Part shown: piece by piece, positions 1 through 8,647 of the stretch | Position numbering within the stretch: position 1 is the first letter of the stretch | Layout: each line of letters begins with the position of its first letter | Position numbers and translations under genes: made by a program | Notes under the pieces: generated by a model | Seen by the model: only the letters and a program-made list of their open reading frames with translations | Databases searched by the model: none | What the model was told of the DNA's origin: nothing | NCBI GenBank assembly: GCA_900472605.1 | Contig: UCJD01000003.1 | Span: 40,161-73,874 of the forward strand | DNA: 33,714 nucleotides | Direction of reading: 5' to 3' | DNA from: Hyphomicrobiales bacterium | GTDB lineage: Bacteria > Pseudomonadota > Alphaproteobacteria > Rhizobiales > Rhizobiaceae

Positions 1-2
1 GC

Positions 3-18
3 AGGACAGAGGGGGGTA
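3..18. repeat. Left copy of a 16-bp inverted edge repeat
   Basis: The 16 bases AGGACAGAGGGGGGTA are the exact reverse complement of positions 33699-33714 at the other edge. The copy lies in the noncoding space downstream of the DUF4440-like gene. From memory, similar C-rich sequences (TACCCCCCTCTGTCCT) recur between genes in Rhizobium genomes, so this is probably the edge of a dispersed intergenic repeat cut by the window boundary. The rest of the element is outside the window. Confidence 0.6.
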
Positions 19-58
19 CCACGCGGCACGACAAAATCCCTACTCCGCGAATTAAGCG

Positions 59-439
59 TCAGCGATTGGACTGGACGGTTCCTTGATGAAACACGATTTT
101 CCAGCCAACGCCAGACGAACGCCAAATTGTCGAGCGCAGCGTTACGCGCCTTGGCTCGTCCAGTATGTACGAGACGAGATAGAGCACGTCACTCAGTACC
201 ATTATCGAGAAATCTCGACATGGCCAGTCATGAGGCTCTGGACCAGATCCATACCTCTTCAACGAAGTCTCGATGGCATAATCACGGCTATAAATTCGGC
301 CGCTTGCGCCGATCTCCCAAAAGGTCTCATCAAGCATGCGTTCAAGATCTTCGCGAGACGTGCCGTATTCTCGCCGATGAAATATCGGTTCGCGAGCGGA
401 AAGTTCCGCCAGAATTTCGTCGCTCGTGGTGTGCTCCAT
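59..439 (-). CDS. DUF4440 / SnoaL-like (NTF2-fold) protein
   Basis: A 126-residue protein without signal peptide or membrane segment. The pattern fits the small DUF4440/SnoaL-like NTF2-fold family: an N-terminal helix (residues 6-16, EILAELSAREP), a conserved FWEIGASGRIYSRD block near 40-53, and a C-terminal strand pair ending in RSTIWRSSGVGWKIVFHQGT. Members are often stand-alone proteins of unknown substrate, so no reaction is assigned. I chose the ATG at 439. The frame stays open to a GTG at 481 (140 residues), but the family usually begins near the chosen Met. It lies about 60 bases downstream of lpxK on the same strand and could be read through from it. Its GC content looks lower than that of lpxK, a possible sign of later acquisition. 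Confidence 0.75.
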   Translation of the reverse strand: MEHTTSDEILAELSAREPIFHRREYGTSREDLERMLDETFWEIGASGRIYSRDYAIETSLKRYGSGPEPHDWPCRDFSIMVLSDVLYLVSYILDEPRRVTLRSTIWRSSGVGWKIVFHQGTVQSNR

Positions 440-500
440 CTGGCCAACATGCCGCACACAGATGCTTTGAGCAAGCTGCACAGCCCGAGCGACGTCGCCC

Positions 501-1541
501 CTACCCCGCCGCCTTCTCCTTCAGCCGCCGTTCCCTGCAGGCACCAAGCGCGCGGTCGATGATCAAATCCGGCGCCAGATGATCCTCGAAGGTCATTTCC
601 ACCTCGATCACCCGGCACCGGGACGCCAGCGTCTCGGCCTTGCCGTGGTGGCCCATCAGCCGCACGAAGTCCTTGGAGGTGGTGACGATCTGGAGATCGT
701 CGCGGGCTGCCGTTTCGAGGATGTCGTCGATCTCGTCGTCGGTCAGATGCTCGTGATCGCCGAAGGAGCGGCGGGCGACGGTTTCGGCGCCGATGCCGTC
801 GACCGTGCGGAAGAATTTCGAGGGATCGGCGATGCCGGCGAAGGCGAGAACCCGGCGGCCCTTCAGATCGGCGCCATCGGAGACGTTGACGGAGGCGGTG
901 AAATAGGGCTTGGCGGCGCGGGCGGCGGTGCGCACGATGCGGTCGGCGGCGGCACCCGCGCCGACCTTCAGAAGTGCTGTCGCGTAACGCAGCTGCAGCT
1001 TGATCGGGGCGCGCACCGGGCCGCCCGGAACGATATGGCCGTTGCCGAGGCCGCGCGTGGCGTCGATCACGAGCAGCGCGTAATCGATGGCGAGGCGCGC
1101 GCTCTGGAAGCCGTCATCCATGATGATCAGGTCGGCGCCTTCCTTGACGAGGCGTCTTGCACCCTCGACCCGGCGGCGGGAGATGACGGTCAGGGCCTCG
1201 CGGGCGAGAAGCAGCGGTTCGTCGCCGACGGCCACGGCGCGGTGGTGGGCGGGATCGACAACCGTCGTGACATCGAGCGAGCCGCCATAGCCGCGGCTGA
1301 GGAAGCCAGGGGTCAATCCCTTGGCCTTGGCGGCGCGGGCGATGGCGATGGCGGTCGGCGTCTTGCCGGCGCCGCCAACGGTGAAATTGCCGACGCAAAT
1401 GACCGGCACCGGCACGGACGCGCGCTTGGCGTTGACCATGCGGTAGCCGGAAATGCGGCCGTAAAGAAAGGAGATCGGATAAAGCGTCCAGGCGCGCCAA
1501 TCGGCTTTCGTCCACCAGAACGGTGGCGCTTCGGATACCAT
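501..1541 (-). CDS. lpxK: Tetraacyldisaccharide 4'-kinase LpxK
   Basis: LpxK phosphorylates the 4' position of the tetraacyl disaccharide-1-phosphate to give lipid IVA. It acts on the inner face of the cytoplasmic membrane late in lipid A synthesis. The 346-residue product has the family P-loop [12 protein letters not shown] at residues 51-62 and the diagnostic DDGFQ at 141-145. A hydrophobic, aromatic N-terminus (PFWW...LYPISFLYG) fits membrane attachment. The frame is open further upstream to 1733, but the added 64 residues are low-complexity and overlap the end of the HAD gene. The ATG at 1541 gives the normal family length and N-terminus. It is the last lipid A gene in a minus-strand run after waaA and the HAD gene, separated from the latter by about 106 bases. 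Confidence 0.95.
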   Translation of the reverse strand: MVSEAPPFWWTKADWRAWTLYPISFLYGRISGYRMVNAKRASVPVPVICVGNFTVGGAGKTPTAIAIARAAKAKGLTPGFLSRGYGGSLDVTTVVDPAHHRAVAVGDEPLLLAREALTVISRRRVEGARRLVKEGADLIIMDDGFQSARLAIDYALLVIDATRGLGNGHIVPGGPVRAPIKLQLRYATALLKVGAGAAADRIVRTAARAAKPYFTASVNVSDGADLKGRRVLAFAGIADPSKFFRTVDGIGAETVARRSFGDHEHLTDDEIDDILETAARDDLQIVTTSKDFVRLMGHHGKAETLASRCRVIEVEMTFEDHLAPDLIIDRALGACRERRLKEKAAG

Positions 1542-1647
1542 CTTAGCCGTCCTGCCTTTCGCGCCACCGGCCCGCCCCACGCGGCCGCCACCCCTAACCG
1601 CGCGAAAAGAGAAGGCAATTTTCAAGAAAAAGCAAGCCTTTGGTCGA

Positions 1648-2361
1648 TCAGGCGAACTGCAGGTCGGGCAGCAACCCTTCGAGCTCGGTGATATCGTTGA
1701 GGCAATGATCGCTGGCGGCGGCGAGCGATTCACGCGATCCGGTGCCGGTCAACACCGCGACCGTCAAGCCAACCTTGGCGTTGCGGCCCATGTGCAGATC
1801 GTGGTTGTTATCGCCGACGACGGCGACTTCCGAGGGATCGAGACCGGTTGCCGCGCAGAAGCCGAGCACCATGCCGGGCTCCGGCTTGGTGCCATGGCCG
1901 CTGTCGTAGCCGGCGACGTAATCGATGTATTCGGCAAAGCCGAAGCGCTTGGCCGTCTGGCGGATCGAGCGCTCGTTGTCGCTGGAGGCAACGCCGAGCT
2001 TGAAGCCGCGCGCATGCAGGCGGGCGAAAAAGGCGGCGAGATCGGTGACCGGCACGGAAAAATCGGCGGCGTGGGAAAAGAGCGCGTCGAGCCTGACCGT
2101 CAGCTCTTCGACGGGGACTGTCGAGCCCGCGGCGACGAGCCCGTCCGCTATCTGACGCGTGTTGCCGGCGGCAAGCAGGCTGTCGGGAACGATTTGGCCG
2201 GTGACGGGATCCATGCCGCAGGCAAGCAGCAGGCGGTCGGCAAGTGCTGCGTCGTCCCTGGCGGCGATGCGCGCCAGCTCGCGGTTCACCGGCAGCCAGC
2301 TCTCGTCGTAATCGAGAAGCGTGCCGTCCTTGTCGAACAGGATACCCTTGATCGCCTTCAT
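1648..2361 (-). CDS. HAD-family hydrolase, phosphoglycolate-phosphatase-like
   Basis: A 237-residue soluble HAD phosphatase. Motif I is FDKDGT with Asp10 and Asp12 (nucleophile and acid/base). Motif II is the Ser in VASSDN, and motif III/IV is KPEPG followed by [12 protein letters not shown] near the C-terminus. A helical cap lies between motifs I and II, as in phosphoglycolate phosphatase and similar enzymes. Substrate cannot be read from sequence. It starts only about 14 bases after the waaA stop and precedes lpxK, so it is probably co-transcribed with lipid A core genes. Whether it acts in that pathway or on a general metabolite is unknown. A GTG at 2370 is an alternative start; the ATG at 2361 is preferred because it gives the usual N-terminus just before motif I. 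Confidence 0.9.
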   Translation of the reverse strand: MKAIKGILFDKDGTLLDYDESWLPVNRELARIAARDDAALADRLLLACGMDPVTGQIVPDSLLAAGNTRQIADGLVAAGSTVPVEELTVRLDALFSHAADFSVPVTDLAAFFARLHARGFKLGVASSDNERSIRQTAKRFGFAEYIDYVAGYDSGHGTKPEPGMVLGFCAATGLDPSEVAVVGDNNHDLHMGRNAKVGLTVAVLTGTGSRESLAAASDHCLNDITELEGLLPDLQFA

Positions 2362-2375
2362 ATGCCTCACCGCCT

Positions 2376-3695
2376 CTAGCGTTGCGCCGCCGTCTTCGGC
2401 AGCAATCTGGCCTTCACCGTCAGCGGATTGATGTAGGGCTCAAGACCCTTCATTGTCGCCGTCAGCGCACCGCGCATTTCTTGCACGGCGGCGGCGCCGG
2501 CCTCGATCATATTGCGGCGCGCCGGGTCGTTGGTCAGCAAATAATGCACGCCCTTGGCCAGCATCTCGGTATCGCGCACCATGCGGGCGCTGCCGCGGCG
2601 GGCAAGCCGCTGATAGGCCTCGCGGAAATTCTGGACGTTGCTGCCCGACAGCACCGCGCAGCCGAGCATGGCCGGCTCCAGCGGGTTCTGCCCGCCCTCG
2701 CCGAACAGCGAGCGGCCGACGAAGGCGACCTCCGTCATGCGCAGATAAAGCCCCATCTCGCCGATCGTATCGCCGAGGAAGACATCGATATCGGGCGTCA
2801 GCGCATCGTCGCGGGTGCGGCGGGCAACTTTCAGCCCCTGCTTGACCAGTTCGGCCTCGATCGCATCGGCGCGCTCTGGATGGCGCGGCACGATGATCGT
2901 CAGCTGGCCGTTGCGTTCCTTCAGTGTGCGGTGGACGATGCCGGCCGCCTTCTCCTCGCCGTCGAAGGTCGAGATCGCCGCCCATGTCTTGCGGTCGCCG
3001 ACCTGCTGCTGGTAGCGGGCGAAGGTGGCGGGATCGTAGGATGGCGCGTCGGTATCGACCTTGAGGTTGCCGGACATCAGCACCTGGCGGGCGCCGAGAT
3101 CGCGGAAGCGCTCGGCATCGACATCGGACTGGGCGATGACGAGCGCCAGGTTCTCGAACAGCGCCTCGGCCAGCGCCTGACGGCGCGTCCAGCGGGCGAA
3201 GGAGCGGTCGGACATGCGGGCGTTGACCAGTATCTGCGGGATGCGGCGGCGGCCAAGCTCCAGCACGGTGGCTGGCCATATCTCGGATTCGGCGATCAGC
3301 GCACAATCGGGCTGCCAATAATCGAGGAAACGGCTGACGGCGGGCTTCAGGTCGAGCGGCACATATTGGTGGATGACTTCGGAGCCGACACGCTCGGCGG
3401 CGAGCTTGGCCGAGGTCACGGTGCCGGTCGTCAATATCACGTGAACGTCGCGGCGGCGGATCTCGCGGATGAGGGGAATGACGGCGTTCATCTCGCCGAC
3501 GCTTGCGGCGTGGAACCAGACGAGCGGGCCGGCCGGCCGATCGGCGCTGGCATAGCCCGAGCGCTCAAGCCGCCTTGCCCTGTCTTCCTTGCCCTTGGCG
3601 GCGCGATAGGTCAAATAGCCGCCGACGAAGGGCGTGATCAACGTCCCAACCGCCTGATAAGCGCCCAGCGCAAAACGCGCCATGCGGCCGCTCAT
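2376..3695 (-). CDS. waaA: 3-deoxy-D-manno-octulosonic acid (Kdo) transferase WaaA
   Basis: WaaA (KdtA) adds Kdo from CMP-Kdo to lipid IVA at the cytoplasmic membrane, making the inner core of LPS. The product is 439 residues, close to the usual 420-440. A hydrophobic segment near residues 9-28 would be the membrane anchor. The N-terminal glycosyltransferase half has FHAASVGE at 61-68, whose Glu corresponds to the family catalytic base, and ESEIWP. The C-terminal nucleotide-sugar half has the conserved GGQNPLEPA stretch. It sits downstream of the DUF4170 gene and directly upstream of the HAD gene, all on the minus strand. Rhizobial WaaA normally adds two Kdo units; the number cannot be read here. 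Confidence 0.95.
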   Translation of the reverse strand: MSGRMARFALGAYQAVGTLITPFVGGYLTYRAAKGKEDRARRLERSGYASADRPAGPLVWFHAASVGEMNAVIPLIREIRRRDVHVILTTGTVTSAKLAAERVGSEVIHQYVPLDLKPAVSRFLDYWQPDCALIAESEIWPATVLELGRRRIPQILVNARMSDRSFARWTRRQALAEALFENLALVIAQSDVDAERFRDLGARQVLMSGNLKVDTDAPSYDPATFARYQQQVGDRKTWAAISTFDGEEKAAGIVHRTLKERNGQLTIIVPRHPERADAIEAELVKQGLKVARRTRDDALTPDIDVFLGDTIGEMGLYLRMTEVAFVGRSLFGEGGQNPLEPAMLGCAVLSGSNVQNFREAYQRLARRGSARMVRDTEMLAKGVHYLLTNDPARRNMIEAGAAAVQEMRGALTATMKGLEPYINPLTVKARLLPKTAAQR

Positions 3696-3852
3696 ATAAC
3701 ACGTCTCCGATCAACGATGATCGACATCAACCCATTCCCAAATATCATTGCGGCCGAAATGACCGATCAGTTTGTTCAGAATGCGTCAACAACCGCCCCT
3801 GCAGCTGGATAAGACAGGCGGCTGGATAAAACGGGGCCTCTCGGGCCGAAAA

Positions 3853-4116
3853 TTATTGGCCGGACTTGTCTTCGGGATCAAGCAAGCGGTGCATATGGAC
3901 AATGAAATAGCGCATGTGGGCATTATCAACGGTCGACTGCGCCTTGGACTTCCAGGCCGTCAAGGCAGATGCGTAATCGGGGAATATGCCAACGATATCA
4001 AGGCCGGAGAGGTCGCGGAACTGCACGTCATCGAGACTTTCCAGTTCGCCGCCAAACACGAGGTGCAACAGTTGCTTCTTTTCACCGGACTTGGTCATTT
4101 CAGTCACTTCCTTCAT
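3853..4116 (-). CDS. DUF4170 domain protein
   Basis: An 87-residue soluble protein matching the small alphaproteobacterial DUF4170 family: LLHLVFGGELESLDDVQF, then DIVGIFPDYASALTAWKSKA and MRYFIVHMHRLLDPE. No function is established for the family that I know of. Its recurring position between a CysQ-like phosphatase and waaA, as here, suggests a link to envelope synthesis (inference). The ATG at 4116 has a good ribosome site (GGAGG, 5 bases upstream). An in-frame ATG at 4098 is a possible alternative. A 157-base gap with no recognised gene separates it from waaA. Confidence 0.85.
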   Translation of the reverse strand: MKEVTEMTKSGEKKQLLHLVFGGELESLDDVQFRDLSGLDIVGIFPDYASALTAWKSKAQSTVDNAHMRYFIVHMHRLLDPEDKSGQ

Positions 4117-4166
4117 CTGCTCCTCCGCCGTTTCATCTGAGGGATTTTGACGGAAACGTCAACTGT

Positions 4167-4961
4167 TCAGCGTGCGGCGATAGGGGATAGAAATTCGTTC
4201 AACAGCGGCTCGGAGCCGGCGCAAAGCTCGCCGTGACGCACATCGGCGCGGTTGTAGGTCAGAGCCGTTCCATCGAGATTGACGAGACGGCCGCCTGCCC
4301 TTTCCAGAATGAGATCGGCGGCGGCCAGATCCCAGTCGTGGGAATTGCGCTTCACGAAGGTTCCGTCGATCGCCGCATCGGCCACCATGGCGACGCGGTA
4401 GGCGAGCGAGGGGACGTGCTTGACGCGCTCGATGCTGCCGCGCAACGGCTGGGCAAAGCCGTTCAGCACATCCTCGGCAATGGCGAAACGGACGGGATGC
4501 TTCGGCGCCGATACGCGGATCGGCAGGCCGTTCTTCAAGGCGACGCCACCAGCGACGGCTTCATAGAGTTCATCGAGCGCCGGCGCATTGAGCACGCCGG
4601 CCACCGGCCTGCCCTTGTGGACGACGGCGACGCTGACGCACCAGAGCTTCTGGCCGGCAAGAAAGCCGCGCGTGCCGTCGATCGGATCGACGATGAAGAG
4701 CGTGTCGCGCGACAGGCGGTCGGCGCTGTCCTCGGTCTCTTCCGACAACCAGCCGTAATCCGGGCGGGCGGCGCGCAGAATGGTTTCGAGGATTTCATTG
4801 GCGGCGAAATCGGCGGCGCTGACCGGCGAGCGGCCCTCGTTCTTCCACCAGACCTCCGGCGACTGGTTGAAATGGCTGAGCGCCACGGCACCCGCCCGCC
4901 TTGCAGCTTCGGCGATCAGATCCAGATCGCTCTGCCAGCGGGCATTGTCCACGTCGCTCAT
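4167..4961 (-). CDS. Inositol monophosphatase / CysQ-like 3'(2'),5'-bisphosphate nucleotidase
   Basis: A metal-dependent phosphatase of the FIG/inositol monophosphatase superfamily, 264 residues. The metal-binding signatures are all visible: WLSEETED at 71-78, VDPIDGTRGF at 91-100 (Asp92 and Asp95) and HDWDLAAADLIL from 208. The G-TRGF variant after DPIDGT and the length suggest the CysQ branch, which hydrolyses 3'-phosphoadenosine 5'-phosphate in sulfate assimilation. A sugar- or inositol-phosphate substrate is also possible. The ATG at 4961 is preferred over an upstream in-frame TTG at 4973. The gene follows pmbA closely (about 34 bases) and precedes the DUF4170 gene, so a pmbA-phosphatase-DUF4170 transcript is likely. 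Confidence 0.85.
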   Translation of the reverse strand: MSDVDNARWQSDLDLIAEAARRAGAVALSHFNQSPEVWWKNEGRSPVSAADFAANEILETILRAARPDYGWLSEETEDSADRLSRDTLFIVDPIDGTRGFLAGQKLWCVSVAVVHKGRPVAGVLNAPALDELYEAVAGGVALKNGLPIRVSAPKHPVRFAIAEDVLNGFAQPLRGSIERVKHVPSLAYRVAMVADAAIDGTFVKRNSHDWDLAAADLILERAGGRLVNLDGTALTYNRADVRHGELCAGSEPLLNEFLSPIAAR

Positions 4962-4995
4962 CCCAGGTTCCAATCCGTCAGCGGTTCAACCGCGA

Positions 4996-6342
4996 TCACC
5001 GTCCCGCCAGCGTCATTCCCTCGATCGCGATCGTCGGGGCGGCAACCCCGTACTTGCGGTCGATATCGTTGGCAGGCGTCACCCGCATGAACATCTCCTT
5101 GAGGTTCGATGCAATGGTCACTTCCGAAACCGCGAAGGTCAATTCACCGTTTTCGATCCAGAAACCGGTGGCGCCACGGCTGTATTCGCCTGTTATCATG
5201 TTGACGCCCTGGCCAATCAACTCGGTGATGTAGAAACCGTTGCCGACGCCGCGGATCAGGTCCTCGGGCGAGATGTCGCCGGGCTCGAGCGCCAGGTTGG
5301 TCGAGGCGGGCGTCACCGCATTGCCGCTGCGCACGCCGCGGCCGTTGGTTTCCATGCCGATCTCGCGCGCGGTGGAGGTCGAGAGGAACCAGTGCTTCAA
5401 GACACCGTCCTCGATCATCACCATGCGCTCGCCGGACACGCCTTCGCCATCGAAGGGGCGCGAGGCCGGGCCGCGCACGATCATCGGATCGTCGGTGATC
5501 GACAGGCCGGATTTCAGCACCTGCTCGCCCATCTTGTCGCGCAGGAAGCTGGTCTTGCGTGCGACCGAAGCGCCATTGATGGCGCCGGCGATGTGGCCGA
5601 CGAAGCCGCGCGCGATGCGGGGATCGAAGACGACGGTGACGTTCTTGCCGGTATCGACCTGGCGCGGTTTCAGGCGCCTGACGGCGCGCTCGCCGGCGCG
5701 GCGGCCGATCTCGGCGGGATCATCCAGTTCGGAGAAATAGATGCGGCTGTCGAAATCGTAATCGCGCTCCATGCCGGTGCCCTCGCCGGCGATGACGCTG
5801 ACGGAGCGGCCGAAGCGCGAACCCATGTAGCTGCCTTCAAAGCCGTGCGAGGTGACCAGCACCATGCCGCCGCGACCGGAAGACGCGCCGGCGCCCGAGG
5901 AATTGGTGACGCCATTGACCGCAAGGCCCGCGGCCTCGGTCGCGAGCGCTGCTTCGCGCAGCTGGTCAGCGGAGACCTCGGTGCTGTCGAGCAACTGCAG
6001 GTCGGGATAGGATTTGGCGAGCCGGCTCTCATCCGCGAGGCACGCGAAGGGATCTTCCGGCGAGACCTTGGCCATGGCGACCGCGCGCTCGGCGAGCACC
6101 GACATGTCGAAGCCGGGATTGGCCGAAACGCTGGCGACACGCTTGCCGACGAAGACGCGCAGCGAGAAATCATCGCTCTCGGAGGATTCTGTTTCCTCCA
6201 CCTTGCCGAGCCGCACACTGACGGACTGCGAGCGGGAGCGGACGACCACCGCATCGGCGGCATCGGCACCCGCCTTCCTGGCGAGATCGATCAACTGGCT
6301 GGCGCGGGAGAGAAGCGTCGAGGAATCAATTTCAGAGGACAT
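4996..6342 (-). CDS. pmbA: PmbA/TldE-type metalloprotease partner protein
   Basis: A 448-residue protein of the TldD/PmbA (U62) family. TldD-TldE heterodimers degrade unfolded or modified peptides and mature some ribosomally made peptide products; TldE/PmbA is the subunit without the zinc HExxxH motif. I see no HExxxH here, which supports TldE/PmbA over TldD. Family features include GKVEETESSES near the N-terminus, the central NVTVVFDPRIARGFVGHIAGAINGA block (key residues around VVFDP and HIAGA), the MIEDGVLKHWFLST stretch, and a C-terminal QGVNMITGEYSRGATGFWIENG region. It is divergent from the antiporter gene across 118 bases, which must hold both promoters. The catalytic TldD partner is not in this window. 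Confidence 0.92.
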   Translation of the reverse strand: MSSEIDSSTLLSRASQLIDLARKAGADAADAVVVRSRSQSVSVRLGKVEETESSESDDFSLRVFVGKRVASVSANPGFDMSVLAERAVAMAKVSPEDPFACLADESRLAKSYPDLQLLDSTEVSADQLREAALATEAAGLAVNGVTNSSGAGASSGRGGMVLVTSHGFEGSYMGSRFGRSVSVIAGEGTGMERDYDFDSRIYFSELDDPAEIGRRAGERAVRRLKPRQVDTGKNVTVVFDPRIARGFVGHIAGAINGASVARKTSFLRDKMGEQVLKSGLSITDDPMIVRGPASRPFDGEGVSGERMVMIEDGVLKHWFLSTSTAREIGMETNGRGVRSGNAVTPASTNLALEPGDISPEDLIRGVGNGFYITELIGQGVNMITGEYSRGATGFWIENGELTFAVSEVTIASNLKEMFMRVTPANDIDRKYGVAAPTIAIEGMTLAGR

Positions 6343-6460
6343 GGTTTGGCCTTTCCTTCGCGTTCCATTTATTGTGCGCTACGGAAAGCATCAAGGCCGG
6401 CGGCGCCGATTCTTTTTCGCGCTGCTTGCGCAACCACCACCATTGAAAGAAGCTTAGCGG

Positions 6461-8269
6461 ATGTCCGAGCCCAACGCCCTCTTCACCGAAACGATCCTGC
6501 TGCTCGGCGGCACCGTCGTTTCGGCCCCGATCTTCAAGCGGCTGGGGCTTGGGACGGTGCTCGGCTACCTCGCCGCCGGCGTGGTGATCGGCCCTATCTT
6601 TCACGGGCTGACGGATGGCGAGCAGATCCTCAACGTCGCCGAACTCGGCGTCGTGTTCCTGCTCTTCATCATCGGGCTGGAGCTGAAGCCGAGCCGCCTG
6701 TGGCAGATGCGGCGCGACATCTTCGGGCTGGGGACGGCGCAGGTCATGCTGACCGGGCTGGTGCTCACCGCGCTCGCCAATCTGTCCGGGCTGCTCGACT
6801 GGCGCGGCAGCATCATCGCCGGCTTCGGGCTGGCGTTGTCCTCCACCGCATTCGCCATGCAGATTCTCGAGGACGACGGCGATGTCAGCACGCGCTACGG
6901 GCAGCGCTCCTTCTCGATGCTGTTGTTCCAGGATCTCGCCATCGTGCCGCTTCTGGCGCTGATCAATATTCTCGACACTGGCAAGGGCCACGGTGCGCCG
7001 ATCGTCGATTTCGCCATCGCCATCGGCGCGGTGGGCGCGATGGTCGTCATGGGCCGCTATCTGCTGACGCCGCTGTTCCAGATCATCGCCAGCACCGGCG
7101 CCCGCGAGGCGATGATCGCGGCAGCCCTGTTCGTCGTCATGGGATCGGCGACGCTGATGCAGATGGCCGGGCTATCGATGGCGATGGGGGCATTCCTGGC
7201 GGGCGTGATGCTGGCCGAATCCTCCTATCGGCACGAACTCGAGGCTGATATCGAGCCCTTCCGCGGCGTGCTCCTCGCCATCTTCTTCATCGCCGTCGGT
7301 CTGTCGCTGCAGCTCGACGTGCTCTGGGACAACGCGCTCGTCATCCTCGTCGCCGTACCCGTCATGATGGCGGCGAAGGCGCTGATCATCTATGCGCTCT
7401 GCCGCCTCTCCGGCTCCGATCACAATGACGCGATCCGCATCGCCTTCCTGCTGCCGCAGGGTGGGGAATTCGGCTTCGTCCTGTTTTCGACGGCCGGCGC
7501 TTCCTCGCTGATGCCTTCGAGCACGGCCTCTCTGCTGATTGCCATCGTGACGCTCTCCATGGCGCTGACGCCCATCGGCACCAGGCTCGCCAGGCGGCTC
7601 GAAAGTGGCGAGACGAAGGAGACGCTGGAGGAGGATTTCGAAGGCGCCGGCGCCGATGTGCTGATGATCGGCTTCTCGCGTTTCGGCCAGATCGCGGCGC
7701 AAATCCTGCTCGCCGGCGGCCGCGCGGTGACCGTCATCGACACCTCCGCCGATCGTATCCGCCAGGCCTCATCCTTCGGTTTCCGCATCTATTTCGGCGA
7801 CGGCACACGCAAGGACGTGCTGCGCGCCTCCGGCATCGACCATGCCAAGATCGTTGTCGTCTGTACGCAAAAACGGGAAGTGACCGACAAGATCGTCGAA
7901 CTGGTGCAAGCCGATTACCCCGAGGCCAAGCTCTTCGTGCGCTCCTACGATCGCATCCACTCGATCGCGCTGCGCAACCTCAATGTCGATTACGAACTGC
8001 GCGAAACGCTGGAGTCGGGCTTGCTGTTCGGCCGCCGGACGCTGGAAGCGCTCGGCATCAGCGAGGCCGCCGCCTATGAGATCGGCGAAGACATCCGCCG
8101 TCGCGACGAGCAGCGACTGGTGCTGCAGGTCACCGAGGGGCTGCAGGCCGGCCGCGACATGCTCTACTCGCAACCGGTCAAGCCGGAACCGCTGGTCAAG
8201 CCGAAGCGGACGATGGATTTTTCGAAAGACCCGCTGGCGGGTACGGGGGATGCGGTGGCGGATGCTTAA
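6461..8269 (+). CDS. CPA2-family cation/proton antiporter with RCK (TrkA-N) domain, Kef-like
   Basis: A 602-residue integral membrane antiporter. Residues 1-375 form about 12 hydrophobic segments with Na/H-exchanger family features, including GLELKPSRLWQMRRD and FQDLAIVPLLAL (156-167, the ion-binding Asp of CPA2 exchangers). A cytoplasmic RCK/TrkA-N domain follows at about 398-515, with Rossmann loop GFSRFGQ at 404-410 and the acidic VIDT at the end of strand 2. This matches KefB/KefC-type glutathione-gated K+ efflux systems, or the related YbaL type. Sequence alone does not prove K+ specificity or glutathione gating. No KefF/KefG-like subunit is adjacent. The start ATG has a weak purine-rich site (AAAGAAG) upstream. 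The C-terminal 40 residues are charged and probably disordered. Confidence 0.93.
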   Translation: MSEPNALFTETILLLGGTVVSAPIFKRLGLGTVLGYLAAGVVIGPIFHGLTDGEQILNVAELGVVFLLFIIGLELKPSRLWQMRRDIFGLGTAQVMLTGLVLTALANLSGLLDWRGSIIAGFGLALSSTAFAMQILEDDGDVSTRYGQRSFSMLLFQDLAIVPLLALINILDTGKGHGAPIVDFAIAIGAVGAMVVMGRYLLTPLFQIIASTGAREAMIAAALFVVMGSATLMQMAGLSMAMGAFLAGVMLAESSYRHELEADIEPFRGVLLAIFFIAVGLSLQLDVLWDNALVILVAVPVMMAAKALIIYALCRLSGSDHNDAIRIAFLLPQGGEFGFVLFSTAGASSLMPSSTASLLIAIVTLSMALTPIGTRLARRLESGETKETLEEDFEGAGADVLMIGFSRFGQIAAQILLAGGRAVTVIDTSADRIRQASSFGFRIYFGDGTRKDVLRASGIDHAKIVVVCTQKREVTDKIVELVQADYPEAKLFVRSYDRIHSIALRNLNVDYELRETLESGLLFGRRTLEALGISEAAAYEIGEDIRRRDEQRLVLQVTEGLQAGRDMLYSQPVKPEPLVKPKRTMDFSKDPLAGTGDAVADA

Positions 8270-8302
8270 ATCATAAAGGCGTTTGGGGAATAGGAGCGTC
8301 AA

Positions 8303-8608
8303 GTGGGATCAACTAGCGACAAGCCAATCGATTGGAACAGCGCACGTCAGCAGCCCTTTGCCGATGTGGATACGCCCGACGATTGGCCAAAAGATGTGAA
8401 GCCTATGAGCTGGCAAGGTATGAATTTGCTCGGGGCAGACGGCAAAGGCGGCCTTTATTGGGACGGCAAGAAGCTAAGGAGTGAGGTAAAGCTCGGCTGG
8501 TTCGCTAGCCTAATCGGCGCTTTGATTGCTCTTTCAACCTTCTTTGCGGCGGCAGCGACAATATCGATGTCGGTGTTGGACTTTCTACGTTACTTGGACG
8601 GCAAGTGA
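8303..8608 (+). CDS. Small orphan membrane protein
   Basis: A 101-residue protein I cannot assign to a named family. The N-terminal 60 residues are hydrophilic and end in a motif-like stretch, MNLLGADGKGGLYWDGKKL. One hydrophobic segment (about residues 66-92) follows, with a short RYLDGK tail, giving a single-pass membrane protein. The start is a GTG with a strong AGGAG at 8292-8296. The gene is 33 bases after the antiporter on the same strand and could be read with it. Its GC content looks clearly lower than that of both neighbours, a hint of horizontal acquisition. I recall short proteins with a similar LLG..G.LYWDGK motif before a transmembrane helix in other proteobacteria, but have no function for them. 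Confidence 0.7.
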   Translation: MGSTSDKPIDWNSARQQPFADVDTPDDWPKDVKPMSWQGMNLLGADGKGGLYWDGKKLRSEVKLGWFASLIGALIALSTFFAAAATISMSVLDFLRYLDGK

Positions 8609-8647
8609 TCAGATCATCCGACCCGACCACTATATGTATGGCCATCA

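Noticed and set aside
579..1691. Long open frame on the plus strand opposite lpxK
   Set aside because: It is the antisense of lpxK in high-GC DNA, rich in Gly, Ala, Asp and Arg with no recognisable domain, while the minus strand encodes a complete LpxK.
2382..3812. 476-codon plus-strand frame opposite waaA
   Set aside because: Antisense shadow of waaA. The translation is dominated by His, Gly, Ala and Arg as expected from reversed high-GC codons.
3696..3852. GGCC-rich hairpin between DUF4170 and waaA as a terminator
   Set aside because: The best pairing is broken by mismatches after two bases on each side, so it is not supported as a real stem.
4780..7248. 822-codon plus-strand frame
   Set aside because: It runs antisense to pmbA and then out of frame through the antiporter gene. 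Two well-supported genes on opposite strands explain the whole stretch.
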